Assembly (NCBI GenBank): GCA_011009095.1
Contig: VTPC01090611.1
Span: 1 to 64,000, forward strand
DNA length: 64,000 nucleotides
Direction: 5' to 3'
Source: Ignelater luminosus
Lineage: Eukaryota > Arthropoda > Insecta > Coleoptera > Elateridae
Positions 34,901 to 47,944 of the stretch are shown here, piece by piece; positions within the stretch are counted from its first letter, which is position 1, and each line of letters starts with the position of its first letter. The notes under the pieces were generated by a model. It searched no databases and was not told the origin of the DNA. It was given only the letters and a program-made list of their open reading frames with translations. The position numbers were made by a program, and so were the translations under genes.

Positions 34901-36196
34901 TATACAGGGTGGTCACAATCTAATTCGGCAATATAATATAATTAAAATTTGAGAATGCTGAAACGACACGTAACAACATTTAAATCATTGATCTATTCAT
35001 TACCCGCATTGAACATTGGAGCGAAGAAATCGTATCTTAACAATAGAAAATACCCCTGGGATATTTGAACGTGTGAAGGGTTCAGTTACAAGAATTAGAA
35101 AAGCAGTTGACTATAGTTTTTTTTAAATGATTTGTTAGTATAACATTTGGTCAAGTGTCAAGATTCCAATGTCGAAAATTTAATTAACTGAACACGATAA
35201 AATTCTTTCAGCATATTTTATAACTAGATGCGTGATTCATTGAATACTAAGGATTATCCTTTCATGTCAACTTTTTGCAAATAATGCATAATTTGATTTG
35301 TCACAGTTCCGATCATCTACCAGATGAAGACTCATTTTTTTGCCAACGGTACCCTTTAGAATATCTTTATGTAAACGATGCAAAACGAGGCAATTTTGCA
35401 CTTTACCCTTATTTTGAGGAAAATTACTCAGTGTAAAGTTACTAATAATGCTTCTTCTTATTATTTATTATTATCATTTTAATTATGAGCGTTACAATTT
35501 TGTTTTGTTAATATAAACTTAATATAATGAATAAGTAAGGTTTTTTTTTGCAAAATGCATATTGTGTTAAAATTTTGATTTCAATGTTACAGTTATGTTT
35601 TTGGCAAGTTTAAATTTCGACAGTGACGATGTTTTTTTCATTTGAAGCTTTTTACTTATATCAGAAATGTGCCTTCGTGATTTTACTAATTTTAGATATG
35701 GTGTTAAAAAAATGTTTAAAAAATAAGAAAAAAGATATACTGAGATACTGAACGGAACAAAGAGTTTCATTTTACTAGATAACTATAGATTCCAGAAGAG
35801 AAATGTAAGAGAAACTTTTCTTTCCAAGTTCACTGTAGCAAACAATTTCTCATAATGACTAACATGTCGACGGCTTATTGGCAAAAGTGACTAAGTCAGA
35901 TTTATAGTAGTTTGAATTATTGGTTCCATGCTACATTTACTACCAGAGAAATTAACTGAGTCAACTGGAATACGATAGTGTAGGCTATAGAGATTTTGCA
36001 AATAATGACTAAATGTATAACTTGTCACTATAATCAGGTAGAACTGATCAGTTTACCTTTTAGTCATTTTTTGACTTGATGACTTTTGGTAATAAGCCGA
36101 TAAGCAGAAAAATCGTTTTTTTTTTCTCTACTTTTTATTAATTGTTTGAGCAACTACATCTAACAGAGCTAAGTAACATAAAGATTGAAAATGCAA
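34901..36196. other. Non-coding stretch beginning with an element end
   Basis: TATACAGGGTGGTCACAATC at 34901 is another member of the recurring element-end class. I found no inverted partner before the mariner insertion. No gene is recognised. Confidence 0.35.
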
Positions 36197-36198
36197 TA

Positions 36199-37125
36199 CG
36201 AGGTCTGTTCAAAAAGTATCGCGAATTTTGTGTTTTTTCAAAAATTATTTATTTATTCATGAATATCTATTTTGTCCCCTTCAAAGTAATCCTCATCAGA
36301 TATTATACACTTGTGCCAACGTTTTTTCCAATCCTCGAAGCACTTTAAAAAATCATTTTTTGTGATCTTGTTCAGCTCCTCCTTCGATGCCGTCTTTATC
36401 TCCTCAATCGTAGCGTAGCGTCGTCCTTTCATGGGCCTCTTCAGTTTTGGAAACAAGAAAAAGTCACAGGGAGCCAGGTCTGGGGAATACGGTGGCTGCG
36501 GCATCATTAGTGTGTTGTTTTTGGCCAAAAATTCCCGCACAAGCAACGATGTGTGAGCAGGGGCGTTATCATAGTGCAAAAGCCAATTTTTGTTCTTCCA
36601 CAAACCCGGGCGTTTCTGGCGGATTGCTTCGCGCAAATTGCGCATAACTTGCAGGTAATATTCCTTATTGACCGTTCTACCCTGTGGCAAGAACTCATGA
36701 TGCACCACGCCCCTGCAATCGAAAAAAACTTTAAGCAAAACCAAAAGCACGCTCTTCGTCGTTCACATCTTCTCGGCCCTCTGAGAACATTTTGTACCAC
36801 CGATAAACGTTGCTTCGGTCCAAGGTAGCTTCAACATATGCTACAGTCAACATTCGGAATGCGTCCGCGCACTTAATTTTGTTTTTCACACAAAATTTGA
36901 TACAGATTCTTTGATCCATTTTTTGGAATAGGCAAAAATCGAAGACGAGCCAAAACACGTCCAAGCAAAACAGCTGTCAAAAATTAACTAAACATTCAAA
37001 ATTGCCGAACTTGTCGGCATTAGTGAGGGACATGAGTACCAACATAATGCCACAAAGAAATCGAAAATCTAATATACGTAACCCGCGGAAATTCAAAATT
37101 CGCGATGCTTTTTGAACAGACCTCG
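36199..37125 (-). mobile_element. mariner transposon, internally deleted, intact ends
   Basis: Terminal inverted repeats are clear. The left begins CGAGGTCTGTTCAAAAAGTA and the right, read in reverse, CGAGGTCTGTTCAAAAAGCA, both continuing TCGCGAATTTTG, about 32 bp in all. TA dinucleotides flank both ends (36197-36198 and 37126-37127), the normal mariner target duplication. The copy is 927 bp against about 1.29 kb for a complete element. The missing 0.36 kb matches the roughly 120 residues absent from its transposase. With intact ends but no working enzyme, it could only have moved with help from another copy. Confidence 0.95.
36253..36919 (-). pseudogene. mariner transposase, internally deleted
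   Basis: The N-terminal DNA-binding part is present as 58 residues (MDQRICIKFCVKNKIKCADA to VNDEERA). The reading frame then changes at about 36740, and the C-terminal catalytic half follows from VFFDCRGVVHHEFLPQG to FEGDKIDIHE. The second and third catalytic aspartates remain: D in LLHYDNAPAHT, and the D of LAPCDFFLFPKLK, 34 residues apart between them, the D34D spacing of mariner transposases. The block between the two halves, which holds the first catalytic aspartate (TGDESW region), is deleted, so the protein cannot be active. A complete enzyme is about 345 residues. Confidence 0.93.
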
Positions 37126-37127
37126 TA

Positions 37128-40100
37128 CACCCCTACTGTACTAGTACCCTAATGTTTTAATAATTTTGAAGATGGAGGTAAAGATGTGTAAGTAATTTTG
37201 AAGAAATTTTTGTTTGGGTATTCATCAATTACCTACACCACTAGAAAAAACACGAAAGGTTGTCTTTTCTTCTGGATTTTTGTTAGATGACGTCCAAAAC
37301 CAATGCATACTAAAATTTCTGTGTAAAAAAGGTTCAAGAAGAAATCCTGAGCACAAAAGGTTTGCATTTTTATTTTTACTGTTATTGTTGAATGAATCTT
37401 CTTATAATGATGCAATTGTTTATGAATTTTTAAATGTGCAAATATGTGTTACGATTTTCTTTTAAAGAGCTCTATTGCAAAAAAATTTTAAATTTAACTG
37501 ACTCTGGCATGAGAATTAAATTAAATAGCTGTGATTTTATCTATGATGTGATCACAGGTTCGTAAAGTTTAAAATTTAAAACAAAAGCGTTATACTTACA
37601 TTTTGAGAAATATATAAAGCAGCTGTTTATGCAGCAAAATGCAAGTTTGGATTGGAAGCGTAATAAAAATAAACAGGTCAACAGGTGTTACACGATTACA
37701 AGACCGTTTTCAACGATTTTTTAAAGTATGGAACTTAGATATTCAGAATTACCAGATGATGTATAGATGACTGTAGTGCTATATATCCCTTAGCATCATA
37801 TTATTTAGATTACATAAATCAACAGGCTTTGATAATAATGGACAAACATAGAACATCTTTTTATTTTGAACTAAAACTGGAAATCGAATCTTATAACAAA
37901 TTTATCATTAAATCCCAGCACAACTACGTTGTAGTAAATGGGGATATAATTAATTGAAACATAAATCTCAAGCTACTAGGATAATTTACGTGTTGTTGTT
38001 TACGCAACTAGAATTCCTTTTCTACAAGGAGACTACCTGTAGATTAGTCAGATCAATTTTAAGTTTATGTGACCCCGCTGAAATATTGTTTTAATGATAT
38101 GCAAGCAATAAGGTAACTAGAGTTTTGAAATTTACCTTATGAGAATGACACTGTTGTATCTCATTGTTCTTTCAAATGCGCATAGCTCTGAACCTAAGAT
38201 TTAAATATCTTTTTTTTTGTTTGTTTATTTGTTTGAGTTTTTATTAATAATCAACAAACTTTGAGCAACATCTAAAAATCGAATGGAGGTTCATGTAAGA
38301 AAATTCAAATATTACATACTTAGTCATCTGCAAGATCTCCCACAGACCATGGTTATATATATAATATATACTATGACAACACTATTTAAATAATACCATT
38401 AGAACAAGATTTTGTGCACAAAGCAAAACACTTTGTTGTGTGTATGTAGTAAATTGTTTCCTACAACCCGAGAGAAATTGATTAACAGCAGTAGTTCAAT
38501 GTGAATTTTGATTTTGACTTCGCATTCTTCAACAGAAGGCCTCTTTCAAGTGACACCTAAAGAGAAACCAGACATAGAATATTTTGATTAAAGTGAAATA
38601 CCCTATACATTTTGAACGACTTTTTCAAAGAAAATTGTAAAAAGAGTTTTAACAAGAGAAGTTTCAAGGTGGTCTTTTTGAGGTTTTTAGTATCCTTAAT
38701 ATTTAATAAATCTTTTTTTGTCCAAGTTTGGCACTAGAAGCTAGAGATATTAACAAATATCTGCTCTTTTCTAGCGTCCAACAAATCGATTTTTATTTCT
38801 ATTTCTGCATTGTATTGTATTGTTCAATTATACACTTCAATCGATTGTGAGATTTCCAATTGTGCAAAAGAAGTATATTATCTTCTCTTGTCTCTAGACA
38901 AATGAAAATATATTAGTAACATTGTTGTTTGAACAGAATTGGAATTCTAAGAAAGTGTAGAAAATGTTAGGGTTTGATTTTGTAACTAAGCGCAGAGTAA
39001 ATTTTGGGTCTATCAAAGTTTTCTACATTTCCCTAATATTATGTAAACAGTTAGATTTATGGTTCTTGGGCATCGTTACCGTTTCATGCAAATCAGTACC
39101 ATCAATAAATAGATTATTGTTGTTCTAAAGACAAGAGTTAGTTAAAGCTACAACCAATAATTCTGTAGTTTACTGTTTGAGAACGCATTTAAAAGTAATA
39201 ATAAATCACAAGAATTGCTCAAAGATCTAGAAATCCCTATCATCTGACCTTACCGATTTAAATACACCTCAGGTGATAGCAAGAGCAAAATTTAACAAAC
39301 TAAATTTTTTAAACTATGCAATCAACTAAAAACGTGATGGATATAGTAAACACATCTCAACAAAATTCCAAATGGTTGAATAAATATTAAAGCTACTTTT
39401 AAAATGAATTTTCTATTGAAATTTTCAACTACAAAAGTTTTGACCACTTGACATCAATTTTGAGAATTATTGACAGACTTGACAGATCACTATTTGCTAC
39501 TGAGATAGAACCATTTAGATCATTTAGCAACTTTGCTTTATTTTTGATTGTAGACCAGCTTAATTTTACAACTATTTTGCACATGCGTTTATCAATCTCG
39601 TGATCTCTTTCCTGAGATCTCAACAGAGATAAGGTGTACCATCATCTGACCTTTGAATTCTGAGATTCTAAGGTAACGACGTCTAATATTAAAACAGAAC
39701 TCAATTTCTATTTAAGTTAACATTATTTTTAAAATATTACACAACATTCTTGATTTAGTTCACTCAATAATTGCAGCAACGAAGAATTTATAGCAGAATG
39801 TTAAATAAATACAATCATCGAAGTGCCAACTATAAGCTTTATCTTATAGAATGACCCAGAATGGTAAGAATGATAATACTTATCTCAAGATTTTTTAATT
39901 TGGAACACCGTGTATCTGTTATTGCGATTTAAAAAACTATAGAATCAGTTTTCGTTTGATGCATGCACCTATCTTGAATTAGTAGTTTTTCTGTTACATA
40001 GCGCACTGTTAATCGTTAATCAATTTAAAAGAAAGTAAATGCAATACACTTGTATGTATAAAAAAATCAGTAGTAATAGTTGTTGGTGGTATAAAATTTG

Positions 40101-40650
40101 TTGAGTTGTCAGAGGTTGGCTAAATTGTGTTTAAATATTACCGCCTTCTTCCTCTTAATTCTCTGCTCTCAGCGTTCTTTTGTGTTGTTGCCGTGTGCAT
40201 TGCATTTCAATTATTCAAGCTATGTTTTTCTTTAAATACAGTTTACATAAAGACTACGAATGTGTTTTATTGATAAATTTTCAAAACACCTACAATAGTT
40301 GTTTTATGCCCCGCTGCGCCAGATATTGATATGCAACAATAGAGCATGGGCACTTTGATGTAATTTTTTTTCCGCAATTCCTAATAGCTACAGGAAGACC
40401 ATTGAAATTTAATAATACAACAATAGGTCCTGTAATAATGTTGACGGTGTGCGCAATAAACAATACAAAATAAACTAAATTAAATTTAATTTAAAAAGCC
40501 ATAGACAATACGTGGTGTTTTTAAGGTTATTGCACCTTATGAAACCATATTGCGTTTAATCAAATCTGTTTTATATCGGGTGTAGAAATAATTTGGGATT
40601 TAGATTTTCTTAAATAGTGCATACAAATCAGTTGTTCTATTTAGATGATA
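37128..40650. other. Non-coding stretch
   Basis: AT-rich with no recognised gene. An (AT)-rich run lies at about 38355-38371, and a reversed element end (GGAACACCGTGTAT) at about 39903. Chance open frames only. Confidence 0.4.
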
Positions 40651-41861
40651 TACCGTGTTGGGCAAAAGTATGTAACACTTCAACTATCTCTAATACCACA
40701 GGGATGTTTTAGAATGTAATTAATGTAAGGGGACAGTTTACGATTTCGCTTAATTCCGGTTTATAGTCAGAAATGGTAACAACCCTATTATTTTAATATT
40801 GGTGTATCTTTAAAAAAAGATCTAGCGGATTAAGGCTCGGAGAACGATATAACTTCCTACTTAGAAACCTGCAGTTTAAGTACTTTCGAGCATTTTGAGC
40901 ATGAGAAACTACACGGGTAAAAAGGAATACTTAAACCAAGCATATACGTAATTTCAGCAATTATTTTTTAAAGTAAGTAAAATAATTCTTATATCAAAAA
41001 TATTGATTTGCACCAAGAAATGAAGAATGTTCCATTGAAGAAAATCATTTTTCTAAAGAATTGTTTTCATTGGAAATAACTATGCTTCTTTTGATGTGAT
41101 CATATGCTCAAAAATATTCTTTTTGTTTTAATAATACCGCAATTCTTGATTCAAGTATACCACTGTTGGTTCTTCTTAATAAAAATAATTGTATTCTTCA
41201 TGTGAAGGATATAATTTCAAATAACACGTATATGCAGGAAGGTTTGACCTAAGCATAAATATGTTTAAAACAAGAATCACCTATTTATATCGTATCAAAA
41301 TGGCCTCCCAGTGAACAGTTGTTTTAGGAAAGAATGATTTATAAATTGTTATAGTTCATTTATTAAACCAGATTAAACGTAGTTTAATTAAACAATTAAT
41401 TACTGAAGAATTTTTAAATATGTAGCGCATGTACTTAACCCATTGTAAACACGTTTACCTGGTTTTTTCGTTTGATCATGATCATTTAAAAGTTTTAAAT
41501 ATGCAGAATCCATTTTTTTTCTTTTTGTTTATTGACAGCTTCTACTAATTGCTTGCACACACAACAATTATTTTCATGGTTTTAGATGTAAGTTGCAAAT
41601 GTTTCTTGACGATTATTAACGTTTTTGAACGTTTTAAATAGATATACTTTTTTAATAATTAGAAATAGAGGTTTCAAATCTCATATTATGGACTTATGGA
41701 ATATTTCATTTAGAATAAAAAGATTGTTATTATTTTCAGTTAAACGAAAATGTGTCAATAGGCTTATTACGTTTTTCATGTATTTAAAAACCCGGTAGGA
41801 AATTTATTTGAATATCGTTAGTGGTATTTGAGTGTGTCTCAATACTTTTGTACAACACTAT
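40651..41861. mobile_element. Tc1-like inverted-repeat pair, 1.2 kb, no recognisable transposase
   Basis: The left end reads ATACCGTGTTGGGCAAAAGT then ATGTAACAC. The right end in reverse reads TATAGTGTTGTACAAAAGTA then TTGAGACACAC. This CAGTGTTG..CAAAAGTATTGAGACAC pattern is typical of Tc1-like terminal repeats in arthropods. The 1.2 kb separation matches a whole Tc1-like element, but I see no DDE transposase in any frame between the ends. It is therefore either a thoroughly decayed copy or two unrelated ends that happen to face each other. Confidence 0.45.
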
Positions 41862-44800
41862 AATATGTATTTAACATTGTTTCAGATTATTTGTATGTAA
41901 ACTCGAAACTTGAAACGATCTAAATTCTAATTCCAGAAGATGGTCAGACTGAAAGTAATCGATTATAACGTATTATTAATGCTAGAGAACAGACCACTCC
42001 ATTTTCGCTTCACAGTTTCTAAGTTTGTGTTTTATTAATTTATATCCCAGTTTAATCTCGCCGTAAATGAGACTGGGAATTTAAAAAATGAATTTCCTGT
42101 CTTTATATCTGTGTAAAGATACAGTTATGATGATGATATGATAGTCGCGACTGCCATTCATTTATATATGGTTGAGAATTAGACTTTTGCTTTGTATAAT
42201 TAATGTCGTTCTATTGATTATAAAATCTTTTCAACTGCTTATCTCTGCCAGGGTAAAACGAGGATCTTTTGACTTTATGTTTATTAAGATTTTTGATATT
42301 ATTTTTGACCAAGGAATTTATTCCTAAAGTGTTGCCTACAATGCCTTGTTTAGGTTAAATCATTCCGTTGTAGCTTCTTAATAAAAATCCATAACTGTCT
42401 GTGGTTTGTAAAAATTTGTTTTTATTTGGACGGACTATTATAATAAATGGAAAAGCGACTTCGCGGTACATTAATTTTTTGACCAATACAATAGTTTATT
42501 TACTTTAGTTAAACATGAACATTACTTTATTATAGTTTTAACTTTCTGGCAACGTAAATTATCATTCTATCTTTTCTATTCATGATCTAGCAAACCTGAA
42601 CCTTGAATATCCCAAAACACCTTTCTGGTTGATGGTTAAAGAATGGTAGAATGCAGAAATCTAATGCCATAAATGTTATCATTTATAGAACGAACTAAAA
42701 TTTTTAATACCGTTTTCCATCACATACAAACTATGGTTACTCTTTTATTTGAAGGCAGAAAAATGTAATGTTTATCTATCAAAGCCAATTGGCATTGGCT
42801 AAGCATAATTACCATGTAATACAAATACCATTTGTTGCCTTGAAAGTTTTGTCAAACAGACATTTGCCTAAAACTCACTATGAATACGGCTCAATACAGA
42901 GCAAAGCAATCTAAATGTCAAAAATCAACATATTTGATAGCAGTAATTGACGAGTGGCAACGGCACCATAAAATATATCAAAGATATATAGAAGCCCAAA
43001 GCTGCTTTATACTTAATAATACTTAAAGATGTCAAAAAGAGAAACGGTAACAGTATCAAGTACTCAATAACAACAAAAAGTAGAGACAAACATAATGACA
43101 AAAATAATGGAAAGAAAAGAAAGAGAAATGTAAAACGCGTAGTTTTGTTGTTGGTAACTGTAAAACAATAAATTTATGTTAACATAATCTTTGGTGGCTT
43201 TCTAGAGAGTAAAACTGGAGCACATGCAAAATCATCAACCAATACACACAGTCTGTTCTTTTTCTATTCCAAAATCCACGAGTGACTGTTCTTGGTTTCT
43301 TTATGATCTTACTACAACAACAATTTTCATACATACCGTTCTAGGCTAAAAAGGAATTCAACTCCCAAGACGACCATTGATTACATTTGGGAACATTGAG
43401 AGTCGAATCGAGTGGTGGAGATAGAGGTTAGAAGGTTTTGCATGTGGTATGGTAGAACTGCTAATTGCAAGGCTATTGATTGATTCTTAGCTAGTCTAAT
43501 CTTATTTTCGGATGGGTTGAAGTATGGAAATTGTATCAAAAAGTTCCGTGATTGTTGTACTGTACTCAGCCAATTTATTTTCATACTGCAACAGTTTTGA
43601 AGAGAATTAGTAAGATTTTCTAAATGCCATTTGTTAGTGGTAGTGGCTTTAGCTTGGATGAGTGTGGACACTTCGCTCATCATCACCATGTTAATCGTTT
43701 ATTGTCTTTCCGAACGGCCGTTTCGTTTGTCACTTAGAAGTTCCTTTCATTTCTGAATAGACTTACTTATTGTAGTGAAATTGCATCATTCATTTTCTAT
43801 TTACAACATGGTGTAGTCCAGGAAAGAAAACAAAAAGACACATTCTTGTTTATACCCATGCCGAAAGTATTTTTCGTGTGACCAATACCTAATTATCCAT
43901 AGTTGAACAAATCAAGTTTTGATAAGCATAAGCAAACGACGTATCGATTATGAAAATGTTTCCAGTATGGAGTATAAGTAGGCAGAAATGAACAATACTC
44001 TACAGAAATTGTCGGGTGGAAAGTGAAGAGATGGAAAAATTAATTAATGAACTTCTAAGAGTGATATTCACGTTAAAGCGTGTTGTTAGCTTTTGTCTAA
44101 ATATTAAGTAGAGCATATCTACCCTGATATAATACTTTAAAGAGTTTTCTATGTTTAAATACCTAGTTATAAAAATCCGTTGCAAGAGTAAAATTTCACG
44201 TTGCAGCAAGGATACACCTAACCTTTCAACTTATTAATTCTAAGCAGTTGCTAATTATTAACTTCGATCTTTGCCCATATAATATATATAAGAGATTTTA
44301 ATGGAAAATTTATAATAAAACCATAAAGTTTGAAGTCTAATTACACATAAATGAGGCTGGCAACTATGTCGAGTTCTGACAGTTTCCAACCACTATTTAG
44401 GACGTTCAAAGATTAAAGTATTGCAAAAGCGAGTCGGTTCAGTAACTAATTTTGTTTTTAGCGTCCTGTTTGAACTTGTCTTCATTGGATTTTCATTTGA
44501 AATGATTTAACAAAGCAAATGTTTTTGTAAAAAAACTTAAATATATTTCTATATAATTGATGTAGGGGCATGTAAAAAGGTAAAATTCAGAGAAAAATGC
44601 GCTTGGAAAAGCGTACGTCGAACCAGAATCCGGCAATGATTGCAATGTGACGAACACTCGACTTTCTCGTTGCTACTTGAGTGTCTCATTATACAAGCAA
44701 ATATAACGACGGACAATAAAAATCGAGGACTATGCAGTGTGTTGTCATCAATGGTTTGAGTTTTAAGATTTCAACAGCATTCATTCGTTGAAGTTTTTCA

Positions 44801-47554
44801 AAAGGCAAGGGGAAATGTGACACGATTACCTCAGGGCGAATAAATTTATAACAAGCAGATCCTTCTTGAATTTCTAGCCCTTATTATTAGCAAATTGCAT
44901 TAAAAGAGAGAAAATTATATTCAGGATGGAGATACTTTAGGGTTTAACGCAGACTTTAAAGAATTATTCAGATTTCAAGGAGGTGTGCATGTTAACAGAC
45001 TTTTGAAAACTTTTTATTGGATTTTAAATAAATAGATTGGTTTACTCATCAGCCATCAAACATTCAACTTTTTCTTTTAGCCTTTACGACACCTAACTTA
45101 ATACAGTTAGTATCTTTTATTGAACAAATCATGAATTTTTGACAAGTATTCAAAAGTTTGCTTTTCTGATATCTAGCTTTTACTCGTATAAACACCGTCG
45201 CTTTCCCAACGACGGACGCGGCGGCGGTTTTAATTATATACAGTACGTCCCGTTTTCAGTCTATTTTTATTACAGATAAAACAATGAGATTTGCACCGTA
45301 CTCTCAAAACAAATTTATTGATGATTTCCCATCATGTTAGAAACAAAAATTTTATTTTTTTAACGCAAGTCTTTGTGTTGTTTTTGTTAAGGGTACTATT
45401 AATTTATTGCAAGCAATTTTGGTTATTATTATAGCCTTGATTTGCTTACACTTTATTATGATAAAGCATTTGAATAATATCAGAATCAAGTAGGTGTTTT
45501 GATTACAAAAGTGTTACATCTACAGGCTTTTTTACAATGAGACAAAAAATATTTTTTTCTTTGTTTTATAAAGTTGTTAAACTTTTTTAGGTTAATTTGT
45601 TTATTTTTGTCAAGTTTTTTCTTACAGAATGTGTTTTGTGTGCTATCAGATTGGAAATAGACGTAGGTAGGTAACTGATGTTTAATTCGTTTTAGGTTAT
45701 CTTCTCTGTTGGTGAGCGTATTTTATTTTCAATTTCAGTGGATTGTCTTAATTTCTTGTTAAACTTCATAACATAGATTTTCTTCTATTGTTTTTTAATA
45801 AATAAGAAAAGTGTATGTCTAGGTATAATATTGTTATTTTTACATCTGAATAAATCTTTCTATTTTTGAAGAAGTTCTATTTATTTGATATTTCTGCTCG
45901 GAAATCGTGCCCACAGGGTAGTACTCACACAAATCTTACTTGGGTTTGGTTTTTTAAATAAGCTTCGTTTTATTACGATTTTATAAACCAAAATACTCGA
46001 GAATCAATATATTTTATAATAAAACGGCTACTATACAAGGTATTACGTAATACGTACGAAATGCTTTAGAAATTAATTCTTTGGCCAAAAATAAAATCAA
46101 AACACTAATAATCAGAAACGTACTACTGTTGAAATTCAGAAGTGCTCTCCTCAGAGATAGACAGTTCTGTAATCATTGGAAATATTTTAATTTCATTCAG
46201 TCTTCTAATCTTATTTTCAGTCAAAGAATTCAAACATACAAATCACAAGTAAACATGATGTAAAAGAAAATCAAGCTATTGTATCTCTTCCATATATTGA
46301 ATTTTGTTTTCTATACCAAATATGTATGTAGACACTGTCTCTGATCAATTTGGATGTTACCAAACTATCAACATTAATAACTACCTTGATGATATTTTTA
46401 CACAGCTCAGTTTCCAATTCAGGAGTACAATAGACTTTTAACCCATTATGAAACTGGTAATGCCTTTTAGGAAGATGATTTCTCGATGTTCTAAGTGTCA
46501 GCAAAGTTTCTAATATTCAATTTTCAAATTGTTTATTATTTGAAATTTGAAAGTTTCATGTTTTGAATTCTAAAATAGATTTTGTAGGTCTTGGAGCAAT
46601 TCAGATTTTTGCACTCATTAATGCTACACCAAGTGATGTTAAAAAGACCTAACAAATGTCAAAATGGTTTCTTAGATAAGACGACGCAATTTTATTTAGT
46701 TTCACGTTAAGATGGAAACTGTAAATAACATCCAAAATAGTTTTATAGAAGATCAAGTGTCCTTAGTGATAATATCAATGGTATCAAAGCTTAACCAACA
46801 AGAGGTTGATTACGCAGCATTATATTAACTCTTACTTTCCAAGTTGGCTTAATTGTTTTTTGCGAGAGTCAAGTGCGTAACACAAACAGCATTTTTCCTT
46901 GATAGGAACTTGTTTTCATAGAAAATGTGTTTTGGCAGGAACTTACTTTGTTAGTCTAAATATTTTTGTTTTGAAAGAACTCTTAGTTTAATCTGCATGG
47001 TTGAGGTAGCTCGCAGTTTCTTAAATTAATAAGATTGGGCCGATTCAAATAATAAAAGCTATACTAACAAGATAATTGATCTTTATAGCATAAAGAAGTC
47101 ATAACCAGATTGAGTCTTCTTTTGAATTAGTAAATCAATTTCTTAAACTATTCTCTGGAGAAGAAAAGTTATTCTGTTAATCTTACTATTAAAAGTTCAA
47201 ACAAAAACTAAGAATCATTGAAAAGTTATTTTTTAGAAAAAAAAGAAAAATCAAGAAATCATTAAGAAGTAAAAGCCATTGAACGGTATTTACCGTCGTC
47301 GATTTTCGGAAATCTTGCCTATAGATCCTCAGAAAGGAAAACCACGGGTATATCAATATTAAATGAAATATTTTTTGTTCATTACTTTTTAACCCGAAAG
47401 ACTGAAGAAAAACCAGATTGAGAATGAATTTTTTTCAGACGACTTGCTTGTTAGTATTCACTAACCAGGAATAGGCCTGTACCTGTCCCGCTCAGAATTT
47501 AATGTTTTATATGCCATTCGTTAGCGCTGCTGGAGAGTAGTTATTTTAGGGTAA
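41862..47554. other. Long non-coding stretch
   Basis: No recognised gene. A compact GC-rich patch at about 45196-45230 (ACCGTCGCTTTCCCAACGAC then GGACGCGGCGGCGG) contains an inverted CCGTCG / CGACGG pair and stands out from the AT-rich background; it might be a promoter or an element scar. Open frames of 102 codons (43381-43689, -) and 77 codons (46271-46504, -) have ordinary-looking composition but no recognisable family, and I treat them as chance. Confidence 0.35.
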
Positions 47555-47944
47555 CCGAGATACGCCACCCAAAGTTGGATTTTTGGGAAAAAATTCGTAA
47601 AATTCAAATCTCAGACTTCAGACCTGTCTGGGAAATAAAAGACATAAGTTGAAACCCACCATACCAGAGGATTACAATAAACTACACAAAACCATACGTA
47701 ACCAAGCTGTTCTTGTGTACTTAATTTTGAAAATTTTGGAGGGATAGAGTAAATGAAAATTCATAACTAGTGCAAGAATGGAAAAATCAACTTGGAATAA
47801 ATACCGTAGATGTGGGTCAAGCCTGCAACTACACATGCCAAGTTTCAACCAATTTAGTCCAACCACGTCCAAGAATTTAATTTTTATATTCCTTGACCCA
47901 CCCGATTTGGCTAAAAATTCATAACTCCAACTGGCGTATCTCGG
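47555..47944. mobile_element. MITE-like element with CCGAGATACGCCA ends
   Basis: The left end CCGAGATACGCCACCCAAAG (followed by TTGG) and the right end, in reverse CCGAGATACGCCAGTTGGAG, form inverted repeats of 13 exact bases, extendable with gaps through an AATTC.TAA segment. The 390-bp interior has no coding potential; its TGCCAAGTTTCAACCAATTT phrase looks like dispersed-repeat sequence. No target duplication is evident, so the borders could be slightly wider. Confidence 0.55.

Noticed and set aside
36142-36828. Several + strand frames across the mariner element
   Set aside because: They are shadows of the - strand transposase.
43381-43689. 102-codon open frame on the - strand
   Set aside because: The composition is ordinary, but by a rough estimate about one frame of this length is expected by chance in 64 kb of such AT-rich DNA. 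No motif is recognised.
46271-46504. 77-codon open frame on the - strand
   Set aside because: The composition is plausible, but there is no recognisable family, splice context or neighbouring coding evidence.
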